This document shows, one piece after another, positions 1 to 11,065 of a stretch of DNA of 64,000 nt. This DNA comes from Brachionus koreanus (taxonomy: Eukaryota; Rotifera; Eurotatoria; Ploima; Brachionidae), in assembly GCA_016987375.1 (NCBI GenBank), contig PJRA01000549.1:1225459-1289458 (forward strand), read 5' to 3'. The notes beneath the pieces are model-generated. The model did no database searches. It was not told the origin of the DNA and worked only from the letters and a program-made list of their open reading frames with translations. A program made the translations under genes and the position numbers. Positions within the stretch are counted from its first letter, which is position 1, and every line of letters starts with the position of its first letter.

Positions 1-680
1 TATTGGCAACTCAAAGATTGCTAGGTAAGAAATCTCATTGTTAAATGCAAATGATATCAGAGTTTAGTTAACTGAAACTACTACTGAGCGCGATCTTGGT
101 GTAATGGTGAACAAAAAACTCAAATGGAATGATCAAATTGATAGCTGCGTTAAAAAAGCCAACAGAATGTCTGGTATGCTCAAGAAAACATTTGTGAATA
201 GTAATGCTCAATCTTTTAGCAGCTTTACAAAACATATGCTAGACTGCATCTAGAATCCTTATAAAAAAAGGATATATCTAGGCTAGAAAAAGTACAAAGA
301 GGAGCAACGAAACTTGCTACACAAATAAGAAGTTTGAATTATGAGTAAAGACTAGCTAATTTGGGATTAGAAAAAGGCGAGAGAAAGGTGAGAGTGTGGT
401 GATTTGATTCAATTTTATAAAATTTACAACACATACAATCATGTCGATTGGTATTACGATGCAGAACTTATGAGTTCAGTAATTAATGAAGGACCAAGTG
501 GAGGAGTAAGGTAGCAAAGCATAAAAAATGTGAAGCAAGGCGAAACTTTCTATCAAACCGGGTAGTGAACAAATGGAATGTGCTACCAACGTCGGTTGTT
601 AGAAATAAAAAAAATGAAAAGTCTACTATAGCTTCTTCCTGCTTTGTCCATTTAGTTAAACTAAATTTGACCGTTGAATA
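1..680 (+). mobile_element. Degenerate non-LTR retrotransposon (LINE) 3' end
   Basis: Broken reading frames encode the C-terminal part of a CR1/Jockey-type reverse transcriptase. Visible pieces are ERDLGVMVNKKLKWNDQI (about 90-145), then LEKVQRGATKLATQIRSLNY, and the terminal LSNRVVNKWNVLPTSVV (about 550-600). All are typical of the region after the RT palm in this class. In-frame stops (for example after LNYE) and frame changes make it inactive. It ends in a short ATT-rich tail near 690. The 5' part lies outside the window. The exact clade is not determined. Confidence 0.8.
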
Positions 681-1268
681 TTAACTATTATTATTATTGC
701 TATTAAAGTGGTCACTGAATTCACCCATATTGAAAATAACCCAGGAAAGCATCCATTAGCTCTTTATGGAATTTATCATTTTAAAGAAAGGAATTCTGTT
801 GAAAACATTTAATTTTCTTGTGAAAACAACAGTTTCGAATTGCACAGCTAATTTCAAAGCTCATTTGATTTCACAAACTGGTACAATTATTTTTGGATTA
901 GGAGAATTTTTTAAAAGTCAAATTTTATTCTACTTATATTTTAGTCCTTCCAAAAAATTTTCAGAATTTCAAAAAATAAAGATTTTAATTAAAGTGGCCC
1001 ATTTACCGCTTGCAATTTTAAGAAAATAGCGAAAAATATTTTATTATAGTTTATATTTACCTAAACACACAAGGTTTTTAATTAAATTTAGACTAAAGAG
1101 TGATCTTGTTAATTCGTCTATTGTATTCATTAAAATAGCATACAATCCGCTAAGCAAAAATACCTTAGAATTAATTAGAACAATTAATAATTTACAATTT
1201 AAAATGATTTTGGCGCATTTGTTGAGCAACAATACTTGTTAAAAGTAAAGTTTTTCAAAATGCGCTAA
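681..1268. other. Gene-poor AT-rich spacer
   Basis: No convincing gene. A + strand open frame at 766-1029 and a - strand frame at 1044-1232 are short and AT-driven. The - strand frame is hydrophobic and lies just 3' of the putative gene at 1269-1685. It could be a further exon, but I found no donor and acceptor pair that joins the two in phase. Confidence 0.4.
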
Positions 1269-1685
1269 TTAAATTACTCCAAATATAAACGAAGACTTTG
1301 TCTTTATATGATCACCTAATTGCTTCATTGAATATAATTGAATCATATCAATAATAAGAATAGATAGAACAAAGTACACAAATTTCATTCTAAACTTTAT
1401 CTTATTTGTCCATTCTTTTTCGTAATAAAATTTCAAAAGCTTAAAATTTAACTTTGCCACTCTGGTTTTTCTCAATAAGCTTTTTTCTTGTGGTTGTTTG
1501 CTGGTAAACAGACCGACTTGGTCTTGGTTCAAAAAAGCCAAATACTGAATGGCTAAATTTAACTCTTTTAAATCAAAATTTTTTATTGTAAAAAGATTAG
1601 CATAGTTCTTTGGCTTATTGGCTGTGACATCTTGTCCCGAAGTTATTGATGATAAATCTCGCAATCGATTCGAATTAATAGACAT
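1269..1685 (-). CDS. Hypothetical small membrane protein (138 aa)
   Basis: The open frame starts at ATG 1685 and ends at a stop at 1269. I do not recognise the family. The first ~95 residues are polar with many Lys and Asn. A hydrophobic segment near residues 101-118 (FVYFVLSILIIDMIQL) could be one membrane helix. The start lies 459 bp from the divergent gene at 2145, so the two could share a promoter region. Codon use is less A/T-homopolymeric than surrounding spacer, which is the main argument that it is real. It may be a first exon, because GTAATT follows the last codons (FIFG|). It could also be chance. Confidence 0.35.
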   Translation of the reverse strand: MSINSNRLRDLSSITSGQDVTANKPKNYANLFTIKNFDLKELNLAIQYLAFLNQDQVGLFTSKQPQEKSLLRKTRVAKLNFKLLKFYYEKEWTNKIKFRMKFVYFVLSILIIDMIQLYSMKQLGDHIKTKSSFIFGVI

Positions 1686-2144
1686 TGTTTATTTAGTCTA
1701 ATTTTATTTACTTGGTTGCTTGGTGTCAATTTTAATTCTCAATAAAAATAGTATAATAGCTAAATTTTCAAAAATTTTCCTATTTCTTAGTCTATTCTTT
1801 AAAAGCAAAAATAATTAGAATAATTTTTTTTTAAAATGTCAAAATTTATAGATAAAATTATCGAGGCTAATTTTAAGGATTTTAAAGACTAAGATTTATG
1901 TACTGAATTTTAAAATATCTTCGAATTGGTCTCAAACTATGATTGATAGATAGATTTGTTTTTACAACCCGACTCTTTAGTTTACTTCACATTGGCTAGT
2001 TCAAAGTAAAAACATTTGTCCCAAATTAAATAAACAAATCCATATAGAGATTGTAAGCAAATGTTTCACTTGAATGATTCTTAAAAAAAAATTATTTCTA
2101 TCTAAGTTTGGCTTTTAATCATTTTTTTATTTGTGTCAGTGAAA
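1686..2144. other. Divergent intergenic region
   Basis: AT-rich spacer between the putative - strand gene starting at 1685 and the + strand gene starting at 2145. No clear TATA box or other element was recognised. It is the only place a shared promoter for the two could lie. Confidence 0.3.
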
Positions 2145-2855
2145 ATGTTCAACAGACCAAAAATAGAAGGTTTTCATAAGAGTTTGATAGGCTCAGGTGC
2201 CAAGCTGAGCTCAGCCTCCAAAGAAAGCATATTCGAAGAAGATGATGTCGAGAGGTATGATGCGTATTCTTACCGGCAAAAATATGGTGAAAAATGGAAG
2301 AAATTTGCTACAAGTGTTCGAGACGTGGTCCAGCCAGATGGAACAATAATCCGAGAATATGTGATTGAAGATCCGTCTTTGCTTGACCAATTGAGCGAAG
2401 ACGACGATAAAGCAGCTAAAGTAGACCCAAATAAGAAACAAGCTCAGAAATCTAGCATCAATTTTTCGAATCAAGCCAAGCCTAGTTTTACCAATCTGAA
2501 GAATAGATACGAGCCAAAAACAAATCAGCAGAAAATAAATCTTTCATCGTCAAGCTCAGCCTCTTCGTCTCAGACTTATTCAGGCTCTAGTGGCACTAGT
2601 CTCACCAATAGCAAAAATATAAATCTTTTTCAGCCCATTTCAAATTCCAGAACCAATTTTCAGCATAATTTTTCCAACCAAAAAATCAAATCGGACGAAA
2701 GTTCTAAATCAATTAGTCTTAAGTCAAATATTGATGATGTTGACAAGGAAGTTGAATGCATACATGAACAAGGTTGGTTCTTAATTTAATTTTAAACTTG
2801 CTTATTTAGGATTTTTTGATATTTATTTTATTTATTTATTTCAGTTAACGCCTAA
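2145..2855 (+). CDS. Unrecognised Ser/Asn-rich protein with DGT-I-REY motif (gene A)
   Basis: Start ATG is 2145. The frame is open to a phase-1 donor CAAG|GTTGGT at 2772/2773. A 72-bp intron ending TTTATTTCAG at 2844 would give a 212-aa protein ending in VNA and a stop at 2853-2855, followed by an A-rich AATAAA stretch. Residues ~35-85 hold a compact conserved-looking block ending VVQPDGTIIREYVIEDP. The rest is low complexity with poly-Ser and many Asn and Lys. The same block recurs in the + strand reading at 5630-7005 (IKQSDGSIVKEYILNDP). The same donor also joins in phase to the acceptor at 5629, which would make one 621-aa protein with two copies of the motif. No function can be assigned; probably intracellular, since no signal peptide is seen. 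Confidence 0.65.
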
Positions 2856-4607
2856 TAGGCGATGTAAAAAAAAAAAAATTTTAAAAATAAAAAAAAAAGA
2901 ATGTTGTGTATAAGACAAAGTTTAAGTATATACTCTAAATCTAATATTTATGTTTATTTTAAATCTAAAATTAACTGAGATTGACTGCCTTTCTGAATAG
3001 CCTAGAATTAATTCAAATTTTTTTGGTTTTTTTTAACAAGACTTTGATAATTGTTAGACTTTTGTTAAATTTTTTGGCGAAAAAAATTAAATAATCTCAA
3101 AATCTAAATCAATTCGAAATGTTAAAGTAATAAAGAGTATATAGAAAATTGTTATCCATATATATTTGTATAAAAATCAAAATATGTAAAAGAAAAAGTA
3201 AGAGTTTATGTAAAAGTTTTACTTTTCAAAATCTTCACTTTTACTCTTTTAAAGCTTATCTCTTTGAACTGTGTTTTTTTTTAAAGCGACAATTTAAAAA
3301 AAACAATTATGAAAAAGACAAAAAAATTATTTTATTATTGCTAGAATTATTGAAACAAAAAATAATCAGGATTTGTTTTAATCATCAATTAAAAAATTAC
3401 CTCATTAAAATAAAACAAAATTTTAATTTAATTATTTGATTAATTTGATTTCTAAATAAAGCCATAGTTCTTTAAAAAAATATTAATTTGATAAGGACAT
3501 AATAAGAAAATTTGGTATTGTGAAATTCAATTACAAACAAAGCAAAAGTTCATACATTTTTGATAAATTAAAAATTACTAGAATAAAAAAATTAATGATG
3601 CTAGTTAATCAACGCTTGGTGGACAATTTTAGGTTAACCAGTTTTTGGTTTTTAATTTGGTCTACCAAAAAAAAAATTTTATTTTATTTATTATATTTTA
3701 TTAATTTTGAGTTTAAAATTTAATCGTATCTGTTAAGAAAATTATTTTAATTATTATTTAAATTAAATAAATAAAAATAAATTATGATTAAAATAATTTT
3801 CTATTTTATTAAAGCCTTAAAATGATTTTTTTTAAGAAAAAATTTAAAGTGACTGTTTATTATTCTCAAAATTAATTATTTCAATTTTTAAAAAATAGCT
3901 AAGGATCAAGAACAGACAGACATAATTTTTTTTGAGGATTTATTAAATTTTAAACTCAAAATTTAAAAATTACAAAATTTGTTTAAATAATTGAATTTAG
4001 GTCGAACTAAAACTGGCTAACCAGCTAACCAAGCTGAATCAACATCACTAAAATAAACTTCTAAAAATACTTCAAAAAAAAAGTTCAATATACTTTGATG
4101 CACTTAAAAAATTTTAATTATATTTGAAAAAGACTAAAATAAAAAAAACATTAATAAGATTTTAATATTGATTTGATTTCTCAGCAAAAAAAAAATGAGT
4201 AAAAATTTTGTTTTAGGTAAAAAATTTTCAACAAAGTTTGTTGCAGTATTTTATTTAAAATATTTTATTTTAGTAAAATTTGATTTAATTTGATTTATCA
4301 AAAAATAATGAGTTTTTGTCTTATTTGTATTTGAATTTCACAATACCGTAAATTTTTGCTACTAGTTTTTTCTAATTCTATCATTTAACTGTCTTCACAG
4401 ATGACAAAATTAAATTTTATTTATATTTATTTAGGTCAATTTAAGAGTCCAAGTTCTATATTTTGAAAAATTTATTAAAACAAAAAAGGCTATAAAATTT
4501 AAGCTTTTGTTCTAAGACAAAATTTTTTTAAAATTAATTTGAACATTTTGTTATTTTTTAATCGAAATTTTTTTTTATAAATTATTTGAATTAAATATAT
4601 ATATAAT
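2856..4607. other. AT-rich non-coding stretch
   Basis: Very AT-rich, homopolymer-rich DNA with no supported gene. Open frames at 3149-3439 and 3520-3723 are Lys/Ile/Phe/Asn translations of A/T runs. If genes A and B are one gene, this is intron. Otherwise it is 3' flank shared with the ZZZ3 homologue that ends at 4608. Confidence 0.5.
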
Positions 4608-5597
4608 TCAAAACTGAGAAAATGAGCTAGAGTTATCATCAATTAAAGATGCCTCATGAGAGCCATCAATGCTTTCATTCTCTCCATTTTCTGATTCAAT
4701 GTCCTGGTCAAAATTTTCATATTGATTAGGTATATCAATATCGTCAAATTCATTTTCTTCGTTCATTGTTATCGGTGGATTAAAACTAGTCCACATAGAA
4801 CTAATCTCATTTAGACTAGTTCCTCTTCCAACTATTCTCTTATTAATGGTGCTTGTTCCTACTCCGCGTCCTCCACCTAGTCCAGAAGAGCACGCTCCTC
4901 TTAACAATGAGCTTTTGCCTCGGCCTCTAGTTCCTTTTTTGGTTACATAAGTTTTCATATTGGGCATGCGGCCGGGTATTGGAAGTCCAGCTTTGGCCAG
5001 TTTAATGAAATATTTTTGACAATGGCTTTGAACCTGTAGCGGAGTTCTGGTGCCGAGTTTGTTTGCTATTTTCCTAAATCTTGATGCTTCGTTATCTTCG
5101 GGCGGAAATTCGATCAATAGCTCCTCTAACTTGCGCTGCTCTTCGACACTCCAAGACTTGTTGAAATTTTTGGATTTTTCTTTTTCCTGACTGGGACTTT
5201 TTCTACCTTGTGATGACTCGGTTAGCTCTCCTTGCTCAATTTGTTTAATAATTTTTTGACTTTGTCTCAAACTTTGAACCCGGTTTAATTTTTGGCTTTT
5301 GATCGCCTCAAGGTCTTCTAAATCTACACAATCATAGTATTTGTTCCAATCGATATCTGGCAATAAGTAAACTTTTTGTCTTGTAGGAGCTTTTAATTCA
5401 TTTATTTTCTTAACAAAATTAATCGGATCGTTCATAGCCGATTCCTTTAATTCGAGTAAATTTTCTAAATCTTGGCATGCTTTGACTCGTTGGCCTTCGA
5501 GCAAGATAAAAGTCTTGAGTAAGCAAGAATAGTCAGGGTTATTTCGGAGAGCGATTGAGTCTGTTTCGAAATAAAAAGGTTCATTGTCTAAATTCAT
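4608..5597 (-). CDS. ZZZ3: ZZZ3 homologue with Myb/SANT domain, ZZ finger absent
   Basis: A 329-aa intronless frame, start ATG 5597. In vertebrates ZZZ3 is the histone-reader subunit of the ATAC acetyltransferase complex. The N-terminal block (residues ~7-65, with FYFETD and DYSCLLKT and an EGQR..ACQDLENL stretch) and the Myb domain (~147-205, SWSVEEQRKLEELLIEFPPE, then VQSHCQKYFIKLAKAGLPIP) match what I know of ZZZ3 in order and spacing. After a Gly/Arg-rich linker (GTRGRGK) and an acidic stretch the frame stops at SFSQF. The C-terminal ZZ zinc finger that gives the family its name is not encoded here, and no donor site precedes the stop. Only 32 bp separate the start from the coding exon of gene B on the other strand, so it may be nested in an intron of that gene. 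Confidence 0.9.
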   Translation of the reverse strand: MNLDNEPFYFETDSIALRNNPDYSCLLKTFILLEGQRVKACQDLENLLELKESAMNDPINFVKKINELKAPTRQKVYLLPDIDWNKYYDCVDLEDLEAIKSQKLNRVQSLRQSQKIIKQIEQGELTESSQGRKSPSQEKEKSKNFNKSWSVEEQRKLEELLIEFPPEDNEASRFRKIANKLGTRTPLQVQSHCQKYFIKLAKAGLPIPGRMPNMKTYVTKKGTRGRGKSSLLRGACSSGLGGGRGVGTSTINKRIVGRGTSLNEISSMWTSFNPPITMNEENEFDDIDIPNQYENFDQDIESENGENESIDGSHEASLIDDNSSSFSQF

Positions 5598-5629
5598 TTT
5601 ATTCTAAGGAAAACATATTAAAAAAACAG

Positions 5630-7005
5630 AACAATTTGAGACCAACACTGTGGTTGAGTATGAAATTTTGGACGAACAAGGCAATCAAATAATGATAAAT
5701 GGGGCCGAAGAATTGAAAAAAATGGCTGCTTGTGTTAGTGAAATAAAACAGTCAGATGGCTCGATAGTAAAAGAATACATCTTAAATGATCCCAAAGTTA
5801 TTGAGAAAATTAGATCACAGATGAAAAATCAATCGCAGACAAGTGTGGATAGGTTTTCGCCTCTTCCGTCCATTACAAGCACGCTAACGTCTTCAACACC
5901 CTACATTAATCAAGTATGCTATCTCAAAATTATTAAAATAATTAATTTTAAAATTAGAATATTTTTTTTTAATTTTAAATTTAATTTTTTTATGAAAATA
6001 AAATTAACTAAACCAAAAAAAAAGGTTAAGCAGCAAATTCAAAAATTTCAGTCAACTCCAGCACCACCACCCCCTCCACCAGCGGTTCATAAGCAAAAAA
6101 ATTTTGAGTACAAGACTAAAAAAGGAAAAATAATTAGTCTTAGCTGTACAGATGAGAATATTAGCGAGAGCGATTGTGAAGAATTAAGAGAAGTGCTGAA
6201 AAAAGCTGAATTCAGGACCGAGCCGGTTAACAGCACTGTGATGTTTCAGTCACAAAATCAGCAAATGATTAAATCGGGAAGTTTGGACAACATCCTAGAC
6301 ACAAAATCTAAGCCTGTACAAAAAACAAATCTACCGGTTTATTTAAATTATCTTAACCAGGCGAAAAGCATTGGAAATTTAAACATGTCCGAGCCAAAAA
6401 TGGTCAAAAGTCAAGAGAATTTTGAGCAAAAAAAAAACACTCTTAATCAAACATATTCAAAGTCAACTCGATCTAATTATTTGTGTCCAAAAATAAATGA
6501 ACAGATGAACAAAAAAATAAACAAGTCTTTGGACAATTTGGATTCTTTCGAGCATAAAGAAAAAGACATAACTCCTGAGATGACTGAACAGTTGCTCTTA
6601 AAGCTCTTATTGCATCAAATATCTTTACAAAAGGAAGAAAGTAATAAAAAGGTGTTCGAAGATGATGAAGATGGAACAAGTCAATCAGCCGATACTTTAT
6701 CATCTTCGAGTTCAAATAGCAAAAGTAAGATTTCGTCAAATATTGCCCCTCGAATGAAGGCTCAGAGTTCAACAAGTGCAAATGTTAGCAGCGGCAGTGC
6801 TATTGCGAGTAGCAACGTGTCCACAAACAATATAAATCTGACCAAAAATAAAAAACTACTCTTCCAAAAATCTATGAGTAATTTTAATTATCACATGACT
6901 GAAACTAATGAGAGTGATATGGACGATTTTGAGCAGATGATACACAAAAAAAACATGAATCAATTCAACGCGGCTAGGCACAAATTGAAGCAGAATTTTT
7001 TTTGA
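5630..7005 (+). CDS. Unrecognised Ser/Lys-rich protein with DGS-I-KEY motif (gene B, 5' end uncertain)
   Basis: The frame is open from 5608. The likely acceptor is AAACAG at 5629, so the coding exon begins at 5630 in phase 1, exactly the phase left by the donor at 2772. Coding is 5630-5913 and 6052-7005. An intron of 138 bp (GTATGC...TTTCAG) interrupts it; its translation is pure Phe/Ile/Lys. The first ~55 residues hold the block VEYEILDEQGNQI...IKQSDGSIVKEYILNDP, related to gene A. A proline run (APPPPPPP) follows the intron. Further on there are four short related motifs, SGSLDNIL, KSIGNLN, KSLDNLD and KSMSNFN, spread over ~250 residues, plus Ser-rich low complexity. No ATG precedes the conserved block, so either a 5' exon exists upstream (gene A) or translation starts at the Met within QIMING. 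Function unknown. Confidence 0.65.
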
Positions 7006-7235
7006 AACTTTGTTTTTTATTTTTTTTAAATAAATTTTTGTTTTCTTGAGGTTTACAATATCCTCTTGGAGGTGAAAAAATATCTATTTTTCTAAAAATT
7101 TATTTTTATTAAATTATAAAAAAAAAAAAGATTCTTATAAATAATTTAAGCGCTTAAAGCATTGTGAACGATTTGATTAAAAAAAATCACTTTCTCAGTT
7201 TGAAAAAGGTCAGAGATTCAAATTTTTTTTAAAAA

Positions 7236-8989
7236 TTAAACTTCCTTTGGAATGTGATTATCATCCGAAAATATTTCATTCCCACATGACTGAAAATTTT
7301 GAAATTTACTAATAAAAAAGTGATCAAGAGCAATTTCTTTGCGTTTATAGTTCTTGATTAGTAGAGTTTTATTGTCATACAATTTAGATGCAAGAAGACA
7401 AGCTCCAATTGAAGAATCACTATCGGCTAGGACCAGATTAAGTTCATTTAAATTTGGAAATTTTTTCAAATGTTTGTTCAAGCATCGAACAAAACCTGGT
7501 TTGATTAGAGTCCAACTCTTGAACACACTACCAGCACAGACAATTGGTAAGCCTCTAGGCATTGTGAATAGTTTCTTAAAATGAAAAAAATGCTATTTTT
7601 TTCTATTCGAGTTACTTAAAAACAATTTTACCTTGTCAATTTTGGGCATCAAAGCCATTATATGCTTGGCTATTTGATAGCCACTATCTTCGAATATTTC
7701 GCGCACAACATCATTTTGTTTAGCCATGACACTTAATTTGGCCGCCAGACTAGCTATAAAATCTTTTTTGAAATTCGAATAAAAATAAGGAAGCAGATTG
7801 TCAAAATTATCTATCTTAAAGTGATCGAATATTAATTGCTTTAATTCTTCGGCTTCGTGTTCAATTGAGTTTAGATCATTTTCCATTAAAAAATTATCGT
7901 TGTAGTCAAGCACAAATTTTATTGCTTTCTGAGCTATCCAGTAAGCGCTGCCTTCATCACCAAGCAAATTTCCCCATCCGCCAGAACTGTAGCACGGTAT
8001 GTCATCCAAAGAGCTTAAACTTGCATTGTCGTTCAAAGGATTCACTAGGACACATTTTGAGCCCGTTCCGCTTATTATTACCAAGCCTCCATTTAAAAAT
8101 GATGTAAACACTGGTGCCAACGTGTCATTACCTGCATAAATTTTGCAATTTAATCCCAAATTTTCCAACTCTTTAGTGATACGTTCGTTGGCTGTTTTGC
8201 ATCCTGCGCCGCTCAAGCACAATGCCTAAATAAAGTTAATTTATGAATTTTTGGCTAATTTATTTTTCTTAATAAATTTAACTTTTTTAAAAAAAAATTT
8301 CATTTGAAAAATAAAATTATTTTATTTTTTTTTATTCAAAGTTAGAACCATATGGATTTAAAAACATGATGCTAGTGCTCTATCAAAATTTCTATTATCT
8401 TTTTTATCTATTTATGATTAATTTTATTTATAGAAAAAATTTATGATTCAATTTGGGAACAGACCCAACAAAAAAGTTTTTTTTTTTTAAGACTGGGTCT
8501 TCAAAATTATTAGAAAATATTTCAAGCTAAAAGTACTAGAAAAAAAATTAATTAATAATTGCTAAATTAATAAGAGTAAAAAAATTTTCAAATTTTGCGT
8601 TAAACTGTTAAAATTTGTAATTTTAAGTAACTTAATAAAAATAAAACTGTTTAAAAAACATATTTACAATTGCTGCTAGTGTATAATCGGTTTCATCTAA
8701 GCTTCTGCTTAGCATAGACGCTTCACTCTTTCCTATTTGGTCCATACATCTAAGAACAAGGTCAATTATTCGAGCAGATGCAATCACAAATCCGTCATCT
8801 TTTTCACCAATGCCCAAGATCCACGGATTTGTAGGCCCGGTGATGGCAGACGCGACTACGTCACCATTTTCAGTCATCAATTTGCACAAAGTCTTGGTAG
8901 CTCCTCTTTAAAAAAACGTTTTAAATTTAAAAAACAATTTCTTAAAATTACCCCTCAATTCCGCCAAATAGCTTAATCTCGGTTCTCAT
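7236..8989 (-). CDS. NAGK: N-acetylglucosamine kinase, copy 1
   Basis: Phosphorylates GlcNAc to GlcNAc-6-phosphate with ATP in amino-sugar salvage; cytosolic. Exons (transcript order): 8989-8952, 8905-8668, 8225-7632, 7574-7236; 1209 nt, 402 aa. Motifs in order: GGIEGGATKT across intron 1 (phosphate-binding loop of the sugar kinase/actin fold), Asp of AGNDTLAPVF (catalytic Asp position), VIISGTGSKC (second phosphate loop), SSGGWGNLLGDEGSAYWIA (signature of the family), IVCAGSVFKSW and SSIGACLLASKL near the C-terminus. Human NAGK has 344 aa; the extra length is mostly at the C-terminus. Intron 1 is 46 bp, intron 3 is 57 bp; intron 2 is 442 bp and contains nothing recognisable. A paralogue lies at 14365-15914 in the same orientation. 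Confidence 0.95.
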
Positions 8990-11065
8990 AATTAAATGTG
9001 TTTGTGAAAAAATGAAAAATTTTGAAAAATTCTAAAATAAAAATTTAAATAAAAACTTCATTCAAAATTGTCTTATTTAAATATTTTTTTTAATTGGAGG
9101 GTGGTTTAAAAAAAGTGAGCTTAGTTTGGAACCTAAGTATATTAAATGATGAACTTTGAGGATTTAATTTAAAATAGAAACTAGTTCTTGAACTTAGATG
9201 TTATTTAATACACAAATTTGACAAAAGTGCTTGAGATTAACTTGGTTTAAATCTTTGTAAAGTTTATGGCTAATAACACGTTCTGTATGGATCTAAAAGT
9301 AAATGAAATTTTTGAAATAATTTAACTATTTAAATTAATTCAAATAACAATGAAGCCATAATTATTTAGTTATGAATGTCTTGAAAATATGACTGCATAA
9401 TTGGCTTGAAAAATGTGGGCTGTATTTACAAACGATTCAATAGTGCCAAGACACACCTTTAATTTAACTTGGAGATTTTTTTGGCTACAAATGTGGATAT
9501 TTATAGATATTTTTATTTTCAAATTGAAATAATTTCTTACTGTCGGAATTTAAGTTTCTTTTTTTCTAATATTTGTTTAGGATTCAATAATCTTGGGCAA
9601 ATATTTAATTTAAGATTTTCAATGTTGATATGAGTATCGTCTCTATTTGAAATTTACCCTGATCATTTAAAGATAGTTTTTCGTTTTAGCTACACCGATA
9701 GCGGTCAAAGTGTTCGAATAATTAATTCAATTGCGTCATTTTTAAATTATGCTAAAGAGTGTAATTTCATTTTGAAATTTAAATGACGTAATGTTATACT
9801 AAATGAAATTAAATGTTATTGCCAAGAAAAAAACAGAAATCAACAAGTTTTTCACTTTTTTAAATTAGGTTTATAATTGAAAATCTCACGGAGGCAACAA
9901 GTATTTTTTAGAAGTTTTAATTTTTTTTTAAATTTTAAAATTTCAAAGACTAATTTAAAGACTTAGAACAATTTTTCAAACTCAAAAAATTTTTAAAACA
10001 GAATTCTTGCATTCAAACACTTTATTTATTAATTTTAAAATTAGATTCAGATAAAAATTTATTTTATTATTTACAATTATTTGTTTATAATTTTTGTCAT
10101 GCGTAAATTTTTTTTCATAATCATTCAAATTGTTTAGGTAATAGAAAATAAGAAAAATTTTCTAAATTATGAAACATATACAATCATTTTATTTAATTAG
10201 GTAGCTTGATAAGGAAAAGATCTTTTTTGTTAGCTCTAACTTTCTAATTTATTTGGTAAATGTTATTTTTTTCAAAGCATAAAATAAAAATTATTTGACA
10301 TATTTTTTTTGAGGGGATTAGATCTATATTTCTCTGGACATGTATAGAGGTTAGATAGACAGAAATCCGAAAATTAAAATAAAAAACTACAATATTTATT
10401 TACATTTATTTAGAGAAAAAAAAACTTTTAAAATTTTTATTCATTAGTAAAATAATCTTTGATTAATTCAAAAATTTTAAGTTAAAATTGTTGAAGATTT
10501 AAAATTAATGTTTGTCTCCTTCAATGTAATTGTTAAACTTTATTTCTAATTAACAATTTCATAGAAGGGGAAAAACAAAAATTTTTAATCATAAACTAGC
10601 TGGTATTACTAAATTGTCGAAATTTGCTTTCTGAAACTATTTTTGAAATTGTTTCATATCCAAAAATTGTAAAGAAAGCAATTTCGAGCTATTTCATAGT
10701 GTTTGAAATTTTCGAATCTAATTTCTTGATGATATTTTCAGTAATTTATATTAAGAATCAGTTTAATCGGCTTTTCCTTAAATTTTTCGACTGATTAAAC
10801 TTTCAAAATTAGGAATTGTCTTCAATTATTAGTCTCTACCCAAAGAACAAAAATTAATTAAAATTTAGCGATCTGAAGATCTATTGAACCCAAGGGTGTT
10901 TGATTTAGAAATTAAAAAAATAATTTTTTAGTTTTAACTAATTTAAATATAAAACGAATTTTATTAATTTTTAATCTAAATTTTAGTTTGATTATTTCAT
11001 TTGAAAAAATAAACCAATATTTTTATTGATTATATAAAATATTTTTAATAAAAGACAAAAAAGAA
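8990..11065. other. Intergenic AT-rich DNA
   Basis: About 2 kb between the P450 3' end and the NAGK copy 1 start. No supported gene, RNA or mobile element. It must contain the NAGK1 promoter near 9000, but no clear TATA box was seen. Confidence 0.5.

Noticed and set aside
3149..3723. Two + strand open frames of 67-96 codons
   Set aside because: Lys/Ile/Phe/Asn-rich translations of A/T runs without domain features.
5914..6051. Hydrophobic segment inside gene B (ICYLKIIKIINF-like)
   Set aside because: Bounded by GTATGC and TTTCAG in phase 0 and made of A/T runs; it is an intron, not a membrane helix.
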